Assembly: GCF_011074955.1 (NCBI RefSeq)
Contig: NZ_WUQJ01000020.1
Location: 62,001-126,000 of the forward strand
DNA: 64,000 nt
From: Marinobacter caseinilyticus
GTDB lineage: Bacteria; Pseudomonadota; Gammaproteobacteria; Pseudomonadales; Oleiphilaceae
Reading direction: 5' to 3'
Made by a program: the position numbers and the translations under genes. Below are positions 54,494 through 62,200 of this stretch, one piece after another (the stretch's first letter is position 1; each line of letters begins with the position of its first letter). The notes under the pieces are model-generated. The model was not told the origin of the DNA. It made no database searches and worked only from the letters and a program-made list of their open reading frames with translations.

Positions 54494-55984
54494 ATGACCG
54501 GAACACATTTTGACATCCTTATTATCGGGGCCGGGCTGTCCGGCATTGGCGCCGGATACCACCTTCAGACGCACTGCCCCAACAAGCGCTTCGCGATTCT
54601 CGAAGGTCGGGGAGCCATGGGCGGGACTTGGGATTTGTTTCGCTACCCCGGCATTCGGTCCGATTCCGACATGTACACTCTGGGCTACTCCTTTCGACCC
54701 TGGCAGGGCGCAAAAGCCATAGCCGATGGCCCGTCGATTCTGGATTACATTCAAAGCACCGCTGCCGAGCACGACCTTGACCAGAGGATTCGCTACCATC
54801 ACTGGGCGAAGCGGTACAGTTGGTCCAGCACCAGCGCCACCTGGACCGTCGACGCCGAGAACGCGATCACCGGTGAAACCGTCCGGTTCACCTGCAACTT
54901 TCTGTTGAACTGCAGCGGATACTATCGCTATGACACCGGCTATACACCCGAGTTCGAGGGGCTCGAACACTTCCGGGGCCGAGTGATTCACCCTCAGCAC
55001 TGGCCGGAAAATCTGGACTACGCCGGCAAGCGTGTGGTGGTCATCGGCAGCGGTGCGACAGCCGTAACCCTGGTGCCCTCGATGGCGGCAACCGCCGCCC
55101 ATGTCACTATGCTGCAACGCTCGCCCACTTACATCGTGGCCCTGCCCGACGTGGACCCGGTGGCCCGGGCCCTGAATCGTGTATTGCCGGCCAAGCTCGC
55201 ATACCGGTTTACACGGTGGAAAAACGTATCCATGCAGGCCCTGTTTTTCCAGTTCTGCCGGCGCTTCCCGAGCTTGGCCCGCAAGCTGTTGCGAAAACAA
55301 CTGGCGGCTCAACTCGGACCGGAGTTCGATATCGACACCCACTTCAACCCAAGCTACAACCCCTGGGACCAGCGCCTGTGCCTGGTACCTAACGGCGATC
55401 TTTTCCGCAGCCTGCGCCAGGGGTCTGCCTCTGTGGTGACCGACCATGTGGACAGTTTTACCGCAACCGGCATCAGGCTGACCTCCGGACGAACACTGGA
55501 GGCCGATATCATTGTCACCGCCACCGGTCTGAATCTGGTCGCGCTGGGTGGGACAGAGGTGTGTGTCGACGGCCAACCGGTCAATCTGCCCGACACCATG
55601 AGCTACAAAGGCATGATGTTGAGTGATGTACCAAATCTGGCGCTGGTGGTGGGGTACACCAATGCGTCCTGGACGCTGAAAGCCGACCTCACCGACGAAT
55701 ACGTCTGTCGGCTGATCAACTATATGGACCAGCAAGGTTACGACTACTGCACGGCCAAACCTGACCCCGCCGTAACCGAGGCGCCGTTTCTGGACCTCAA
55801 TGCCGGCTACGTGCAGCGCGCCCTGGCCCATCTGCCCAAGCAGGGTGACCGGGCGCCCTGGCGGCTGTATCAGAATTACCTGCTGGATGTCCTGAGCCTG
55901 CGTTACGGTCGCATCAACGATCGCACTATGACCTTTTCACGGATCGCCGACGCGCCGGCTCAGGCGGGAAAAGTCGCGGGCTGA
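54494..55984 (+). CDS. Baeyer-Villiger-type flavin monooxygenase
   Basis: 496 residues. FAD-binding IGAGLSGIGAGYHL, GGTWDLFRYPGIRSDSD, the Baeyer-Villiger fingerprint FxGxxxHxxxW (FRGRVIHPQHW), and the second Rossmann motif VVIGSGATAVTLVP. Inserts oxygen next to a ketone, giving esters or lactones, with NADPH and O2. Substrate unknown. ATG at 54494 follows AAGGTGG; the upstream in-frame part is unconserved. It lies 2.8 kb before the 4-hydroxy-acid-type operon on the same strand, separated by two minus-strand genes. Confidence 0.9.
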   Translation: MTGTHFDILIIGAGLSGIGAGYHLQTHCPNKRFAILEGRGAMGGTWDLFRYPGIRSDSDMYTLGYSFRPWQGAKAIADGPSILDYIQSTAAEHDLDQRIRYHHWAKRYSWSSTSATWTVDAENAITGETVRFTCNFLLNCSGYYRYDTGYTPEFEGLEHFRGRVIHPQHWPENLDYAGKRVVVIGSGATAVTLVPSMAATAAHVTMLQRSPTYIVALPDVDPVARALNRVLPAKLAYRFTRWKNVSMQALFFQFCRRFPSLARKLLRKQLAAQLGPEFDIDTHFNPSYNPWDQRLCLVPNGDLFRSLRQGSASVVTDHVDSFTATGIRLTSGRTLEADIIVTATGLNLVALGGTEVCVDGQPVNLPDTMSYKGMMLSDVPNLALVVGYTNASWTLKADLTDEYVCRLINYMDQQGYDYCTAKPDPAVTEAPFLDLNAGYVQRALAHLPKQGDRAPWRLYQNYLLDVLSLRYGRINDRTMTFSRIADAPAQAGKVAG

Positions 55985-56053
55985 CACGCTTCGTTCGTCC
56001 CCTGCCCGTTACCGAGTGCTTCCACGGTGCAATCGTTCAGTCACTTAAGCGTA

Positions 56054-57325
56054 TCAGTCACTGAACCTTTGCGGCCGGAAGGCGTCCAGCGTCATCGCTG
56101 GGGCATCGCCATCAATCACCTGGGCGATCAGTTCCGCGCTGCCCGCCGACAAGGTCCAGCCAAAGGTGCCGTGGCCAGTGTTCAGGTATAGGTTTTCCCG
56201 GGGGCCACGACCGATTACCGGTGGGCCGTCAGGCGTCATGGGCCGGAACCCGGCCCAGGGTGTGGCCGAGGCCATGTCCGCGGCACCGGGGAAACGCGAG
56301 GCCACTGACCGCTTGATGGTGGCGAGGCGAGCGTCCGGAATGCGGCGGTCAAAACCGGCCAGTTCGACAAACCCTGTCGCCCGCAAACGGTCACCCAATC
56401 GAGTGGACACCACTTTGAAGTTATCATCGTGCACCGTCGACACCGGCGCTTTCGTGGCATCGATCAACGGCGCCGTCAGGGAGTAGCCCTTGACCGGATA
56501 AGTTGGCAACCGCAAGCCGATATCGGCCAGCAGGGCCGGTGACTCGCAACCGGCGCTGACCACGAAAGCATCCGCTTCGATCCGCTGCAGACCGTCCGCA
56601 TCCGAAAACACATCAACCGCGGCAAGCCGCTGATGATCGCCGACAAAACGCTCCACCCGCCGGCCAAATAAAAGCTCAACCCCTCTGCTTCGGCAGGCCG
56701 TCGCCAGGGTTTGCGAGAACAGGTGACAGTCACCGGTACCATCGGTTTCATAGTGCAGTGCGCCATAAAGCGGCCCACTGCCGGTCATGCCCGGTTCAAC
56801 CGCCCGCACCTGCTCAGGACTCAATAGCCGGTGGGCAATGCCCAGTTCCTTCAGTACCACGGCCGTTGCCTGGTAGTCAGCCACCGCCGCCGGGGTGCTG
56901 GCCAATTGCAGCAGACCGCCATGGTCACCATCAAACGCCAGGGTCAGGTCGTCTTCCAATGCCGCAAAACAGGCCCGACTGTAAATCCCCAGACGCAGCA
57001 TGGCCCGACGATTCAAGCCATACACCCCCGGTGCATAGGCGAACCGCAAGGTCGCCAGCATAAAACGCACAGCGGCCAGCGAGGGCGGCATGCGCATTTT
57101 TAGTGGCCCGTCTTTCTGCAGCAGCCAGGGCAAAGCTTTCTTCACCATCGCCGCCGACGCCCACGGGTACACCACACCATAGGAGCGCTGACCGGCGTTG
57201 CCTTTACTGGTTTCGAGGCCGGCGCCTTCATGGCGCTCCACCACCGTCACCTGGTGCCCGCGTTTCTGCAATGCATACGCCGTGGTAACGCCCACAACCC
57301 CCGCACCTACGACCACAATCCGCAT
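56054..57325 (-). CDS. D-amino-acid dehydrogenase, DadA family
   Basis: 423-residue FAD-dependent dehydrogenase. N-terminal MRIVVVGAGVVGVTTAYALQ, substrate/FAD region GNAGQRSYGVVYPWASAAM, and C-terminal GFRPMTPDGPPVIG with TGHGTFGWTLSAGSAELIAQ are DadA hallmarks. Oxidises D-alanine and other D-amino acids to keto acids, passing electrons to quinone. ATG at 57325 follows GGGAGA by 9 nt. No dadX racemase is adjacent, so true dadA orthology is not certain. Confidence 0.88.
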   Translation of the reverse strand: MRIVVVGAGVVGVTTAYALQKRGHQVTVVERHEGAGLETSKGNAGQRSYGVVYPWASAAMVKKALPWLLQKDGPLKMRMPPSLAAVRFMLATLRFAYAPGVYGLNRRAMLRLGIYSRACFAALEDDLTLAFDGDHGGLLQLASTPAAVADYQATAVVLKELGIAHRLLSPEQVRAVEPGMTGSGPLYGALHYETDGTGDCHLFSQTLATACRSRGVELLFGRRVERFVGDHQRLAAVDVFSDADGLQRIEADAFVVSAGCESPALLADIGLRLPTYPVKGYSLTAPLIDATKAPVSTVHDDNFKVVSTRLGDRLRATGFVELAGFDRRIPDARLATIKRSVASRFPGAADMASATPWAGFRPMTPDGPPVIGRGPRENLYLNTGHGTFGWTLSAGSAELIAQVIDGDAPAMTLDAFRPQRFSD

Positions 57326-57414
57326 ACAGGTTTCTCCCGACAAATCTTCATCACAGTTGTTCCGGCCCCATCCGTCAAGATTGGCTCCGTGGGTAGCTCG
57401 CACTACCCAATCAC

Positions 57415-58449
57415 TCAATCCACGATGTCCAGCCTGGACCAATCCCCGCTCACCGAATCCAGCCGCTGCCGCAGTGCCTTACTTTTAGTGCGATAGCCAT
57501 GGGCATCGTTGTCCCAACGTAACCGGACCGAGCGATGAATGGGGCCCTGAATCGATCGCACGGACTCTGGCCGGGCCAGGTAAATGCCTTTGCGTTCATT
57601 GTGGCCTCGGTCGGTTTCCGGCGAAGCTTGCAGGCGGGCCTTGACGGTGTTGAGCATGTGCGACTCAAACACCAGACCGGCCGCACTGGCTTCCCGAATC
57701 ATCCAGTCCAACGCCACTGTGCTCAGGCCATTGTGACGGTAACCACCGCCCACGTCCGAGTGGACGCCGGCAAACCAGACCTGCTTCAGGTCGAGGCCGG
57801 GTTTCAGATCCCACAGGGTCGGCTCGAAATCTTTCCGGTTCTCGTCAATCGAGACCGCGTGGCGGGCATGCTGCACGATTTTGCTGGGCTCGGTGTCGTG
57901 GAACAGAAACTCCCGCTCCCCCAGCGTGCCCCAGAACGGTACCGGAATACCCAGTGCACCGACGGTGTCCCAGACGCCGACAAATTCAATGGGTGTGATA
58001 TTGGCAACCGCGAACTGGCTGCGGAACAGTATTGGCATCTGCTCATCGGGGCTGCTGGCCCGGGTGCGTTTTCGGTACAGCTGAAAAGCCTCCGGAATGC
58101 GCTCCGCGTGTTCTCGCTTGATCAACCCGCAGTTTCGGATGAAGCCCGCCAGCGAGCGCACGGTGTAGGAGCCGCGGCTGAAACCGAAGAAAAACAAAGG
58201 GTCCCCGGCTTCGTAGTTGTGCACCAGAAAGCGGTAGCAATCCATAATGTTTTTATCGATCCCGGCGCCACTGATGCCCCCGGCGATTCGTTTGCGGTCG
58301 GTGCCCACCCCCCAATCGTAGAACGCTACCTGCTCCGTGCCATCCGGGGCTTGGGGGCGAACCGCCCGCGCCATATGGATCACGTTGGTGGGGTGACTGT
58401 TTTCGGGGTCGTTCCAGGTACCGTCACTGAAAATGGCAATGCGCTTCAT
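57415..58449 (-). CDS. DUF2235 alpha/beta-hydrolase-like protein
   Basis: 344 residues. The opening MKRIAIFSDGTWNDPENSH and nucleophile elbow GFSRGSYTVRSLAGFIRNCG are diagnostic of DUF2235, the fold also used by T6SS Tle1-type phospholipases. This protein is the short cytosolic-type stand-alone form; no T6SS gene is nearby, so an effector role is not supported. ATG at 58449 follows GGAG. A terminator on the same strand lies ~170 bp upstream in its leader region. Confidence 0.87.
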   Translation of the reverse strand: MKRIAIFSDGTWNDPENSHPTNVIHMARAVRPQAPDGTEQVAFYDWGVGTDRKRIAGGISGAGIDKNIMDCYRFLVHNYEAGDPLFFFGFSRGSYTVRSLAGFIRNCGLIKREHAERIPEAFQLYRKRTRASSPDEQMPILFRSQFAVANITPIEFVGVWDTVGALGIPVPFWGTLGEREFLFHDTEPSKIVQHARHAVSIDENRKDFEPTLWDLKPGLDLKQVWFAGVHSDVGGGYRHNGLSTVALDWMIREASAAGLVFESHMLNTVKARLQASPETDRGHNERKGIYLARPESVRSIQGPIHRSVRLRWDNDAHGYRTKSKALRQRLDSVSGDWSRLDIVD

Positions 58450-58787
58450 GGCGTCAAACTCCGTTTGAACCGTCCATATCAGCCCCGACAGCGGACTTGA
58501 GGGCCTGCGACCACCCACCTGCGCTGGATAGTTGTGTGTCCGATCTCTACAAACTAACACAGCTCTTTGGCGCCCGACAGCCATGCCCAGGTACGCATCA
58601 CCCGGCCGTCAAATAGCGCAAAAACCGCCGACCACTGGCGGCTTTGTTGGCAGGACAAGACCGACCGCTGCCGAAAAGGCGCGGGAAGCGGCCGCATGGG
58701 CCGGTTGGGAGTTCTGGTTATCAACAGCCCGTTTTCTAGCTCAATTTACTATTTGCATATTTCGAGCGCTCGCTTTATTTTTGAGGC
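58450..58787. other. 338-bp divergent region DUF2235 / 4-hydroxy-acid-type operon
   Basis: No gene. It holds an orphan minus-strand terminator (58620-58641), a 10-bp palindrome CGAGCGCTCG (58763-58772) just before the operon, and an AT-rich stretch around 58740-58780 that probably includes the operon promoter. Confidence 0.6.
58620..58641 (-). terminator. Orphan intrinsic terminator upstream of the DUF2235 gene
   Basis: Read on the minus strand: CCGCC/GGCGG stem (58641-58637 with 58629-58625, seven-base loop) followed by five T (58624-58620). No annotated minus-strand gene ends here. Confidence 0.65.
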
Positions 58788-59564
58788 ATGAGCTTTCCAA
58801 TGACACATCAATCAATGACGGGAAAAACCGCTTTGGTCACCGGCGCATCCGGCGGCTTGGGCGCGCACTTTGCGCACTGCCTGGCAGAGGCCGGCGCTCA
58901 GGTGATCGTGGCGGGGCGCCGTATCGAACCGCTGGAACATGTCGCACGTGCCATCCGTGACCACGGTGGTGATGCCCTGCCGGTGGCCCTGGACGTCACC
59001 GACTCGGCCAGTGTGTTGCGTGCCTTCGACACCATTGAGTCCGAGGGGTGGCTGGCAGACGTTGTGGTGTGTAACGCCGGCGTCACCACCACAGACAAGT
59101 CTCTGGACCTGGCAGAGCAGGATTGGGACCGGGTTCTGGACACCAATTTGAAAGGCTGTTGGCTGGTCAGCAACGAAGCCGCCAAACGCCTGATCAACGC
59201 CGGCCGCCCCGGCAGCATCATCAACATCACGTCGATTCTTGGCCACCGGGTAGCCAGCAACGTGGCGCCTTACACGGCTTCCAAGGCGGCCCTTGAACAA
59301 CTGACCCGGGCGCTGGCCCTGGAGTGGGCGCGACACGGCATTCGGGTCAATGCGTTGGCGCCGGGCTACATCGAAACCGATCTGAACCGTGATTTTTTCG
59401 CCACCGAACCCGGCAAGGCCTTGATCAAACGTATTCCCCAGCGCCGTCTGGGACAACCGGATGATTTAACCGGCCCCCTGTTGCTGCTGGCGTCTGACCT
59501 GTCGGCCTACATGACCGGCAGCACGCTGGTCGCAGACGGCGGCCACCTTCAATCAACCCTGTAA
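58788..59564 (+). CDS. Short-chain dehydrogenase/reductase (LvaD-like position)
   Basis: 258 residues. NAD(P)-binding TGASGGLG (residues 18-25), NAG in VCNAGVT, catalytic Ser-Tyr-Lys in NITSILG and APYTASKAA. First gene of a five-gene operon whose other members match the Pseudomonas putida levulinate pathway, where the SDR LvaD reduces the 4-keto group of levulinyl-CoA to 4-hydroxyvaleryl-CoA. By itself it could only be called SDR; the role is inferred from neighbours. ATG at 58800 is an alternative start. ACAD gene follows 13 bp on. Confidence 0.88.
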   Translation: MSFPMTHQSMTGKTALVTGASGGLGAHFAHCLAEAGAQVIVAGRRIEPLEHVARAIRDHGGDALPVALDVTDSASVLRAFDTIESEGWLADVVVCNAGVTTTDKSLDLAEQDWDRVLDTNLKGCWLVSNEAAKRLINAGRPGSIINITSILGHRVASNVAPYTASKAALEQLTRALALEWARHGIRVNALAPGYIETDLNRDFFATEPGKALIKRIPQRRLGQPDDLTGPLLLLASDLSAYMTGSTLVADGGHLQSTL

Positions 59565-59577
59565 GGATCCCGAAGCC

Positions 59578-60774
59578 ATGGATTTTGCCCTCGACCCCAA
59601 GACGGACGCGCTCCGCCTGCAAATCCAACAGTTCGTCAATCAGGAACTGATCCCGCTGGAGCAAGACCCGACGTCTTACGACGAACACGAAAACATCGCC
59701 TCTGAGTTGCTCAAAACCATGCAGGCGAAGGCAAAACAACAGGGACTGTGGGCCTTGCAGATGCCGAAAGCCATTGGCGGCCAGGGGCTCAATGTGGTGG
59801 GCATGGCGGCCTGCTACGAAGAGATGAACCGCTCCATTTTTGGCCCCGTGGTGTTCAACAGTGCCGCCCCGGACGACGGCAACATGATGGTGCTTCATAA
59901 AGTCGGTACCGAGCAGCAAAAACAGCGTTGGCTGCAACCCATCGTCGATGGTGCCGTGCGCTCGTCGTTTGCCATGACCGAACCGGCGCCCGGCTGTGGC
60001 TCTGACCCGTCCATGACGCAGACGACCGCAACCCGCGATGGCGACAACTGGGTCATTCATGGTCACAAGCATTACATCACCGGTGCCGGCGCAGCCAGCC
60101 ACTTTATTCTGCTGGCCAAAACCTCCGACGACGCCCGCAAGGGACTGACCGCCTTCATGTTCCACAAGGACGATCCGGGCTGGGAGATTGTCCGGCGCAT
60201 TCCAATCATGGGCCCGGAAGAACATGGCGGCCACTGCGAACTCAAATTCAACGGTCTGGTGATCCCCGATGAAAACCGCCTGATGAACGTCGGCGATGGC
60301 CTCAAAGTGACCCAGATCCGACTGGGCACTGCGCGCCTGACCCACTGCATGCGTTGGCTGGGGCTGGCCAAACGGTCGATGGAAATTGCCACCGACTACG
60401 TTGCCAAGCGCGAGTCGTTCGGCGTTCGGCTGGCAGACCGGGAGGGGGTGCAATGGCTGCTCGGCGAAGCCGCCATGGACATCCAGGTAGGCCGGCTGCT
60501 GACCATGCACGCGGCCTGGAAACTGGATCAGGGCAGTTTCGCCAAAAAAGAAGTATCCATGGCCAAGGTCGCGGTTGCCGATACCCTCCACAAAGCCGTC
60601 GACACCGGCATCCAGCTTTGCGGAGCCCGGGGCTATTCCAAGGACACTCCGCTGGAATGGATCTACCGTTATGCCCGTCAGGCCCGGCTGGTGGATGGGG
60701 CCTCGGAAGTGCACAAGATGGTGTTCTCCAAAAACTTGCTGAACGAAGGCGCGGACTTCTGGTCCTGGGGCTGA
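59578..60774 (+). CDS. Acyl-CoA dehydrogenase-fold enzyme (LvaC/ACAD10-11-like)
   Basis: 398 residues. FAD and acyl-CoA signatures FAMTEPAPGCGSDPS and the C-terminal WIYRYARQARLVDGASEVHK. The placement 3 bp before an APH-type kinase, and the overall sequence, fit the LvaC/ACAD11 group, which removes phosphate from 4-phosphoacyl-CoA and shifts the oxygen to carbon 3, rather than ordinary beta-oxidation dehydrogenases. That reaction is inferred from family and context. Confidence 0.88.
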   Translation: MDFALDPKTDALRLQIQQFVNQELIPLEQDPTSYDEHENIASELLKTMQAKAKQQGLWALQMPKAIGGQGLNVVGMAACYEEMNRSIFGPVVFNSAAPDDGNMMVLHKVGTEQQKQRWLQPIVDGAVRSSFAMTEPAPGCGSDPSMTQTTATRDGDNWVIHGHKHYITGAGAASHFILLAKTSDDARKGLTAFMFHKDDPGWEIVRRIPIMGPEEHGGHCELKFNGLVIPDENRLMNVGDGLKVTQIRLGTARLTHCMRWLGLAKRSMEIATDYVAKRESFGVRLADREGVQWLLGEAAMDIQVGRLLTMHAAWKLDQGSFAKKEVSMAKVAVADTLHKAVDTGIQLCGARGYSKDTPLEWIYRYARQARLVDGASEVHKMVFSKNLLNEGADFWSWG

Positions 60775-60777
60775 ACC

Positions 60778-61800
60778 ATGGCAGCGGACAAACTGGCACA
60801 GACACTGGCCGATTACATTGCCGAAAGGGCCGGCGCCCAAACCGCCAAGGTGACCGACTTTCGCCGCCTGTCCGGAGGCGCTATCCAAGACAATTTCGCG
60901 TTGTCCGTGGTGCTGGAAGGCGGCGATCACCCCGGCCCGCAGGATTACGTGGTGCGCAGCGACGCGCCGTCGGGCGTCTCGGCCAGCCTGTCTCGCCCCC
61001 AGGAATTCCGCATACTCCAGGTCGCCCATACGGCGGGCGTCACCGTTCCGGAGCCGTTCTGGCTGTGCGAGGACACCGGCGTAATTGGCCAGCAGTTCTA
61101 TGTGATGAGCCGGGCCGGGGGCACTGCCTCGCCACAACGGCTGGTCAAGGCCGAACTGACCGATCAGCAACGCCGTGGCCTTACCCGCCAGCTCGGCCGC
61201 GAGTTGGGCCGGCTGCACAGTATCCGGCCACCGCACCCGGACTTGGATTTTCTGACCGTGCCTACCACGCCGGCGTCCGCCTCGCGCATTGATCTGTACC
61301 GCCATTATCTGGCCGCCATTCCGGAGCCACACCCGGTGCTGGAATGGGCTTTGAACTGGCTCCAGGACCACCCGCCGGCCGCCACGGAGCCGGTGCTCTG
61401 TCACTGCGATTTTCGGACCGGCAATTTCATGGCCAAAGACGGTGCATTAACCGCCATCCTGGACTGGGAGTTCGCAACCTGGAGCGATCCCGCCGAAGAC
61501 CTGGGCTGGCTGTGCTCTCGCAGTTGGCGCTTTGGCGCGCCGGACCGGGAGGTGGGCGGCATTGGCGACAAGGACGACCTCTTTGCCGGCTATGCGGATA
61601 TCAGTGGCCAGCGACCGGACCCGGCCCGGGTCAGCTACTGGGAAGTCATGGCGCTGGTACGCTGGGCAGTGATTGCCCTGCAGCAGGCCCAGCGTCACCT
61701 GACTGGCGATCAGCCCTCTTTGGAACTGGCCCTGACCGGTCGCATGCTGCCGCAGATGGAATTCGACCTGCTTCAACAAATCAGGCAACTGGGATTTTAA
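60778..61800 (+). CDS. APH-family kinase (LvaA-like 4-hydroxyacyl-CoA kinase)
   Basis: 340 residues of the aminoglycoside-phosphotransferase/choline-kinase fold. N-lobe with FRRLSGGAIQDNFAL and the Brenner motif HCDFRTGNFM followed by the metal-binding ILDWEFATWSDPAEDLGW. Paralogous kinase domains form the N-terminal half of human ACAD10/11. In P. putida LvaA phosphorylates 4-hydroxyvaleryl-CoA. Antibiotic resistance is unlikely in this context. Starts 3 bp after the ACAD gene and ends 2 bp before the DUF6285 gene. Confidence 0.9.
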   Translation: MAADKLAQTLADYIAERAGAQTAKVTDFRRLSGGAIQDNFALSVVLEGGDHPGPQDYVVRSDAPSGVSASLSRPQEFRILQVAHTAGVTVPEPFWLCEDTGVIGQQFYVMSRAGGTASPQRLVKAELTDQQRRGLTRQLGRELGRLHSIRPPHPDLDFLTVPTTPASASRIDLYRHYLAAIPEPHPVLEWALNWLQDHPPAATEPVLCHCDFRTGNFMAKDGALTAILDWEFATWSDPAEDLGWLCSRSWRFGAPDREVGGIGDKDDLFAGYADISGQRPDPARVSYWEVMALVRWAVIALQQAQRHLTGDQPSLELALTGRMLPQMEFDLLQQIRQLGF

Positions 61801-61802
61801 CC

Positions 61803-62168
61803 ATGACCACACCTCGACCAAATGCCGCCGAATTGCTCACCATTGCGCGCCAGGAACTGCTCGACACGGTGCTGCCGGAAGTCGATGAGTCGTTGAAGTA
61901 TCAGATCCTGATGATTGCCAACGCCATGAAAATCGCCAACCGGGAATTGACCGACGACCACTCAACTGACCACGAAGCCCAGAGTGCGCTGGATCAGTTT
62001 TACCAAACGCACGCGCCGCAGCGCGCCGAAGCTGCCTGCGAGCAGCAACTGGCGGACGATCTCCGCCAGCGTCGGTTTGATGATGACGACAGCGTCCATC
62101 GGCTCTTACTGACATTGACCGAACACAAATTGAACCTCAGCAACCCTAAATACCTGGGCAAGCGTTAA
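61803..62168 (+). CDS. DUF6285 small partner protein (LvaB-like)
   Basis: 121 residues, helical: PNAAELLTIARQELLDTVLPEVDESLKYQILMIANAMKIANREL-type N-terminus and HKLNLSNPKYLG C-terminus, typical of DUF6285. The P. putida counterpart LvaB is a small protein needed with LvaA for kinase activity. The open frame extends upstream to 61344 inside the kinase gene in another frame; the ATG at 61803, 2 bp after the kinase stop, is the real start because conservation begins there. Confidence 0.85.
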   Translation: MTTPRPNAAELLTIARQELLDTVLPEVDESLKYQILMIANAMKIANRELTDDHSTDHEAQSALDQFYQTHAPQRAEAACEQQLADDLRQRRFDDDDSVHRLLLTLTEHKLNLSNPKYLGKR

Positions 62169-62200
62169 ACCAGGCCACGAACGACGTCTGGAGTCATGCG

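Noticed and set aside
54440..55831. 463-codon minus-strand open frame opposite the Baeyer-Villiger gene
   Set aside because: Antisense shadow of a gene with intact FAD and fingerprint motifs; no SD and no recognisable domain.
57415..58449. T6SS phospholipase effector (DUF2235)
   Set aside because: No immunity gene, VgrG or other T6SS gene is nearby, and the protein is the short stand-alone type.
59425..61404. 659-codon open frame on the minus strand across the SDR, ACAD and kinase genes
   Set aside because: Its translation (long His/Gly/Gln/Arg-rich runs, no domain signature) is typical of the antisense of GC-rich genes; the plus-strand proteins have clear catalytic motifs.
60778..61800. 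Antibiotic-resistance aminoglycoside phosphotransferase
   Set aside because: The fold is shared, but the operon context and the ACAD/DUF6285 partners point to acyl-CoA phosphorylation.
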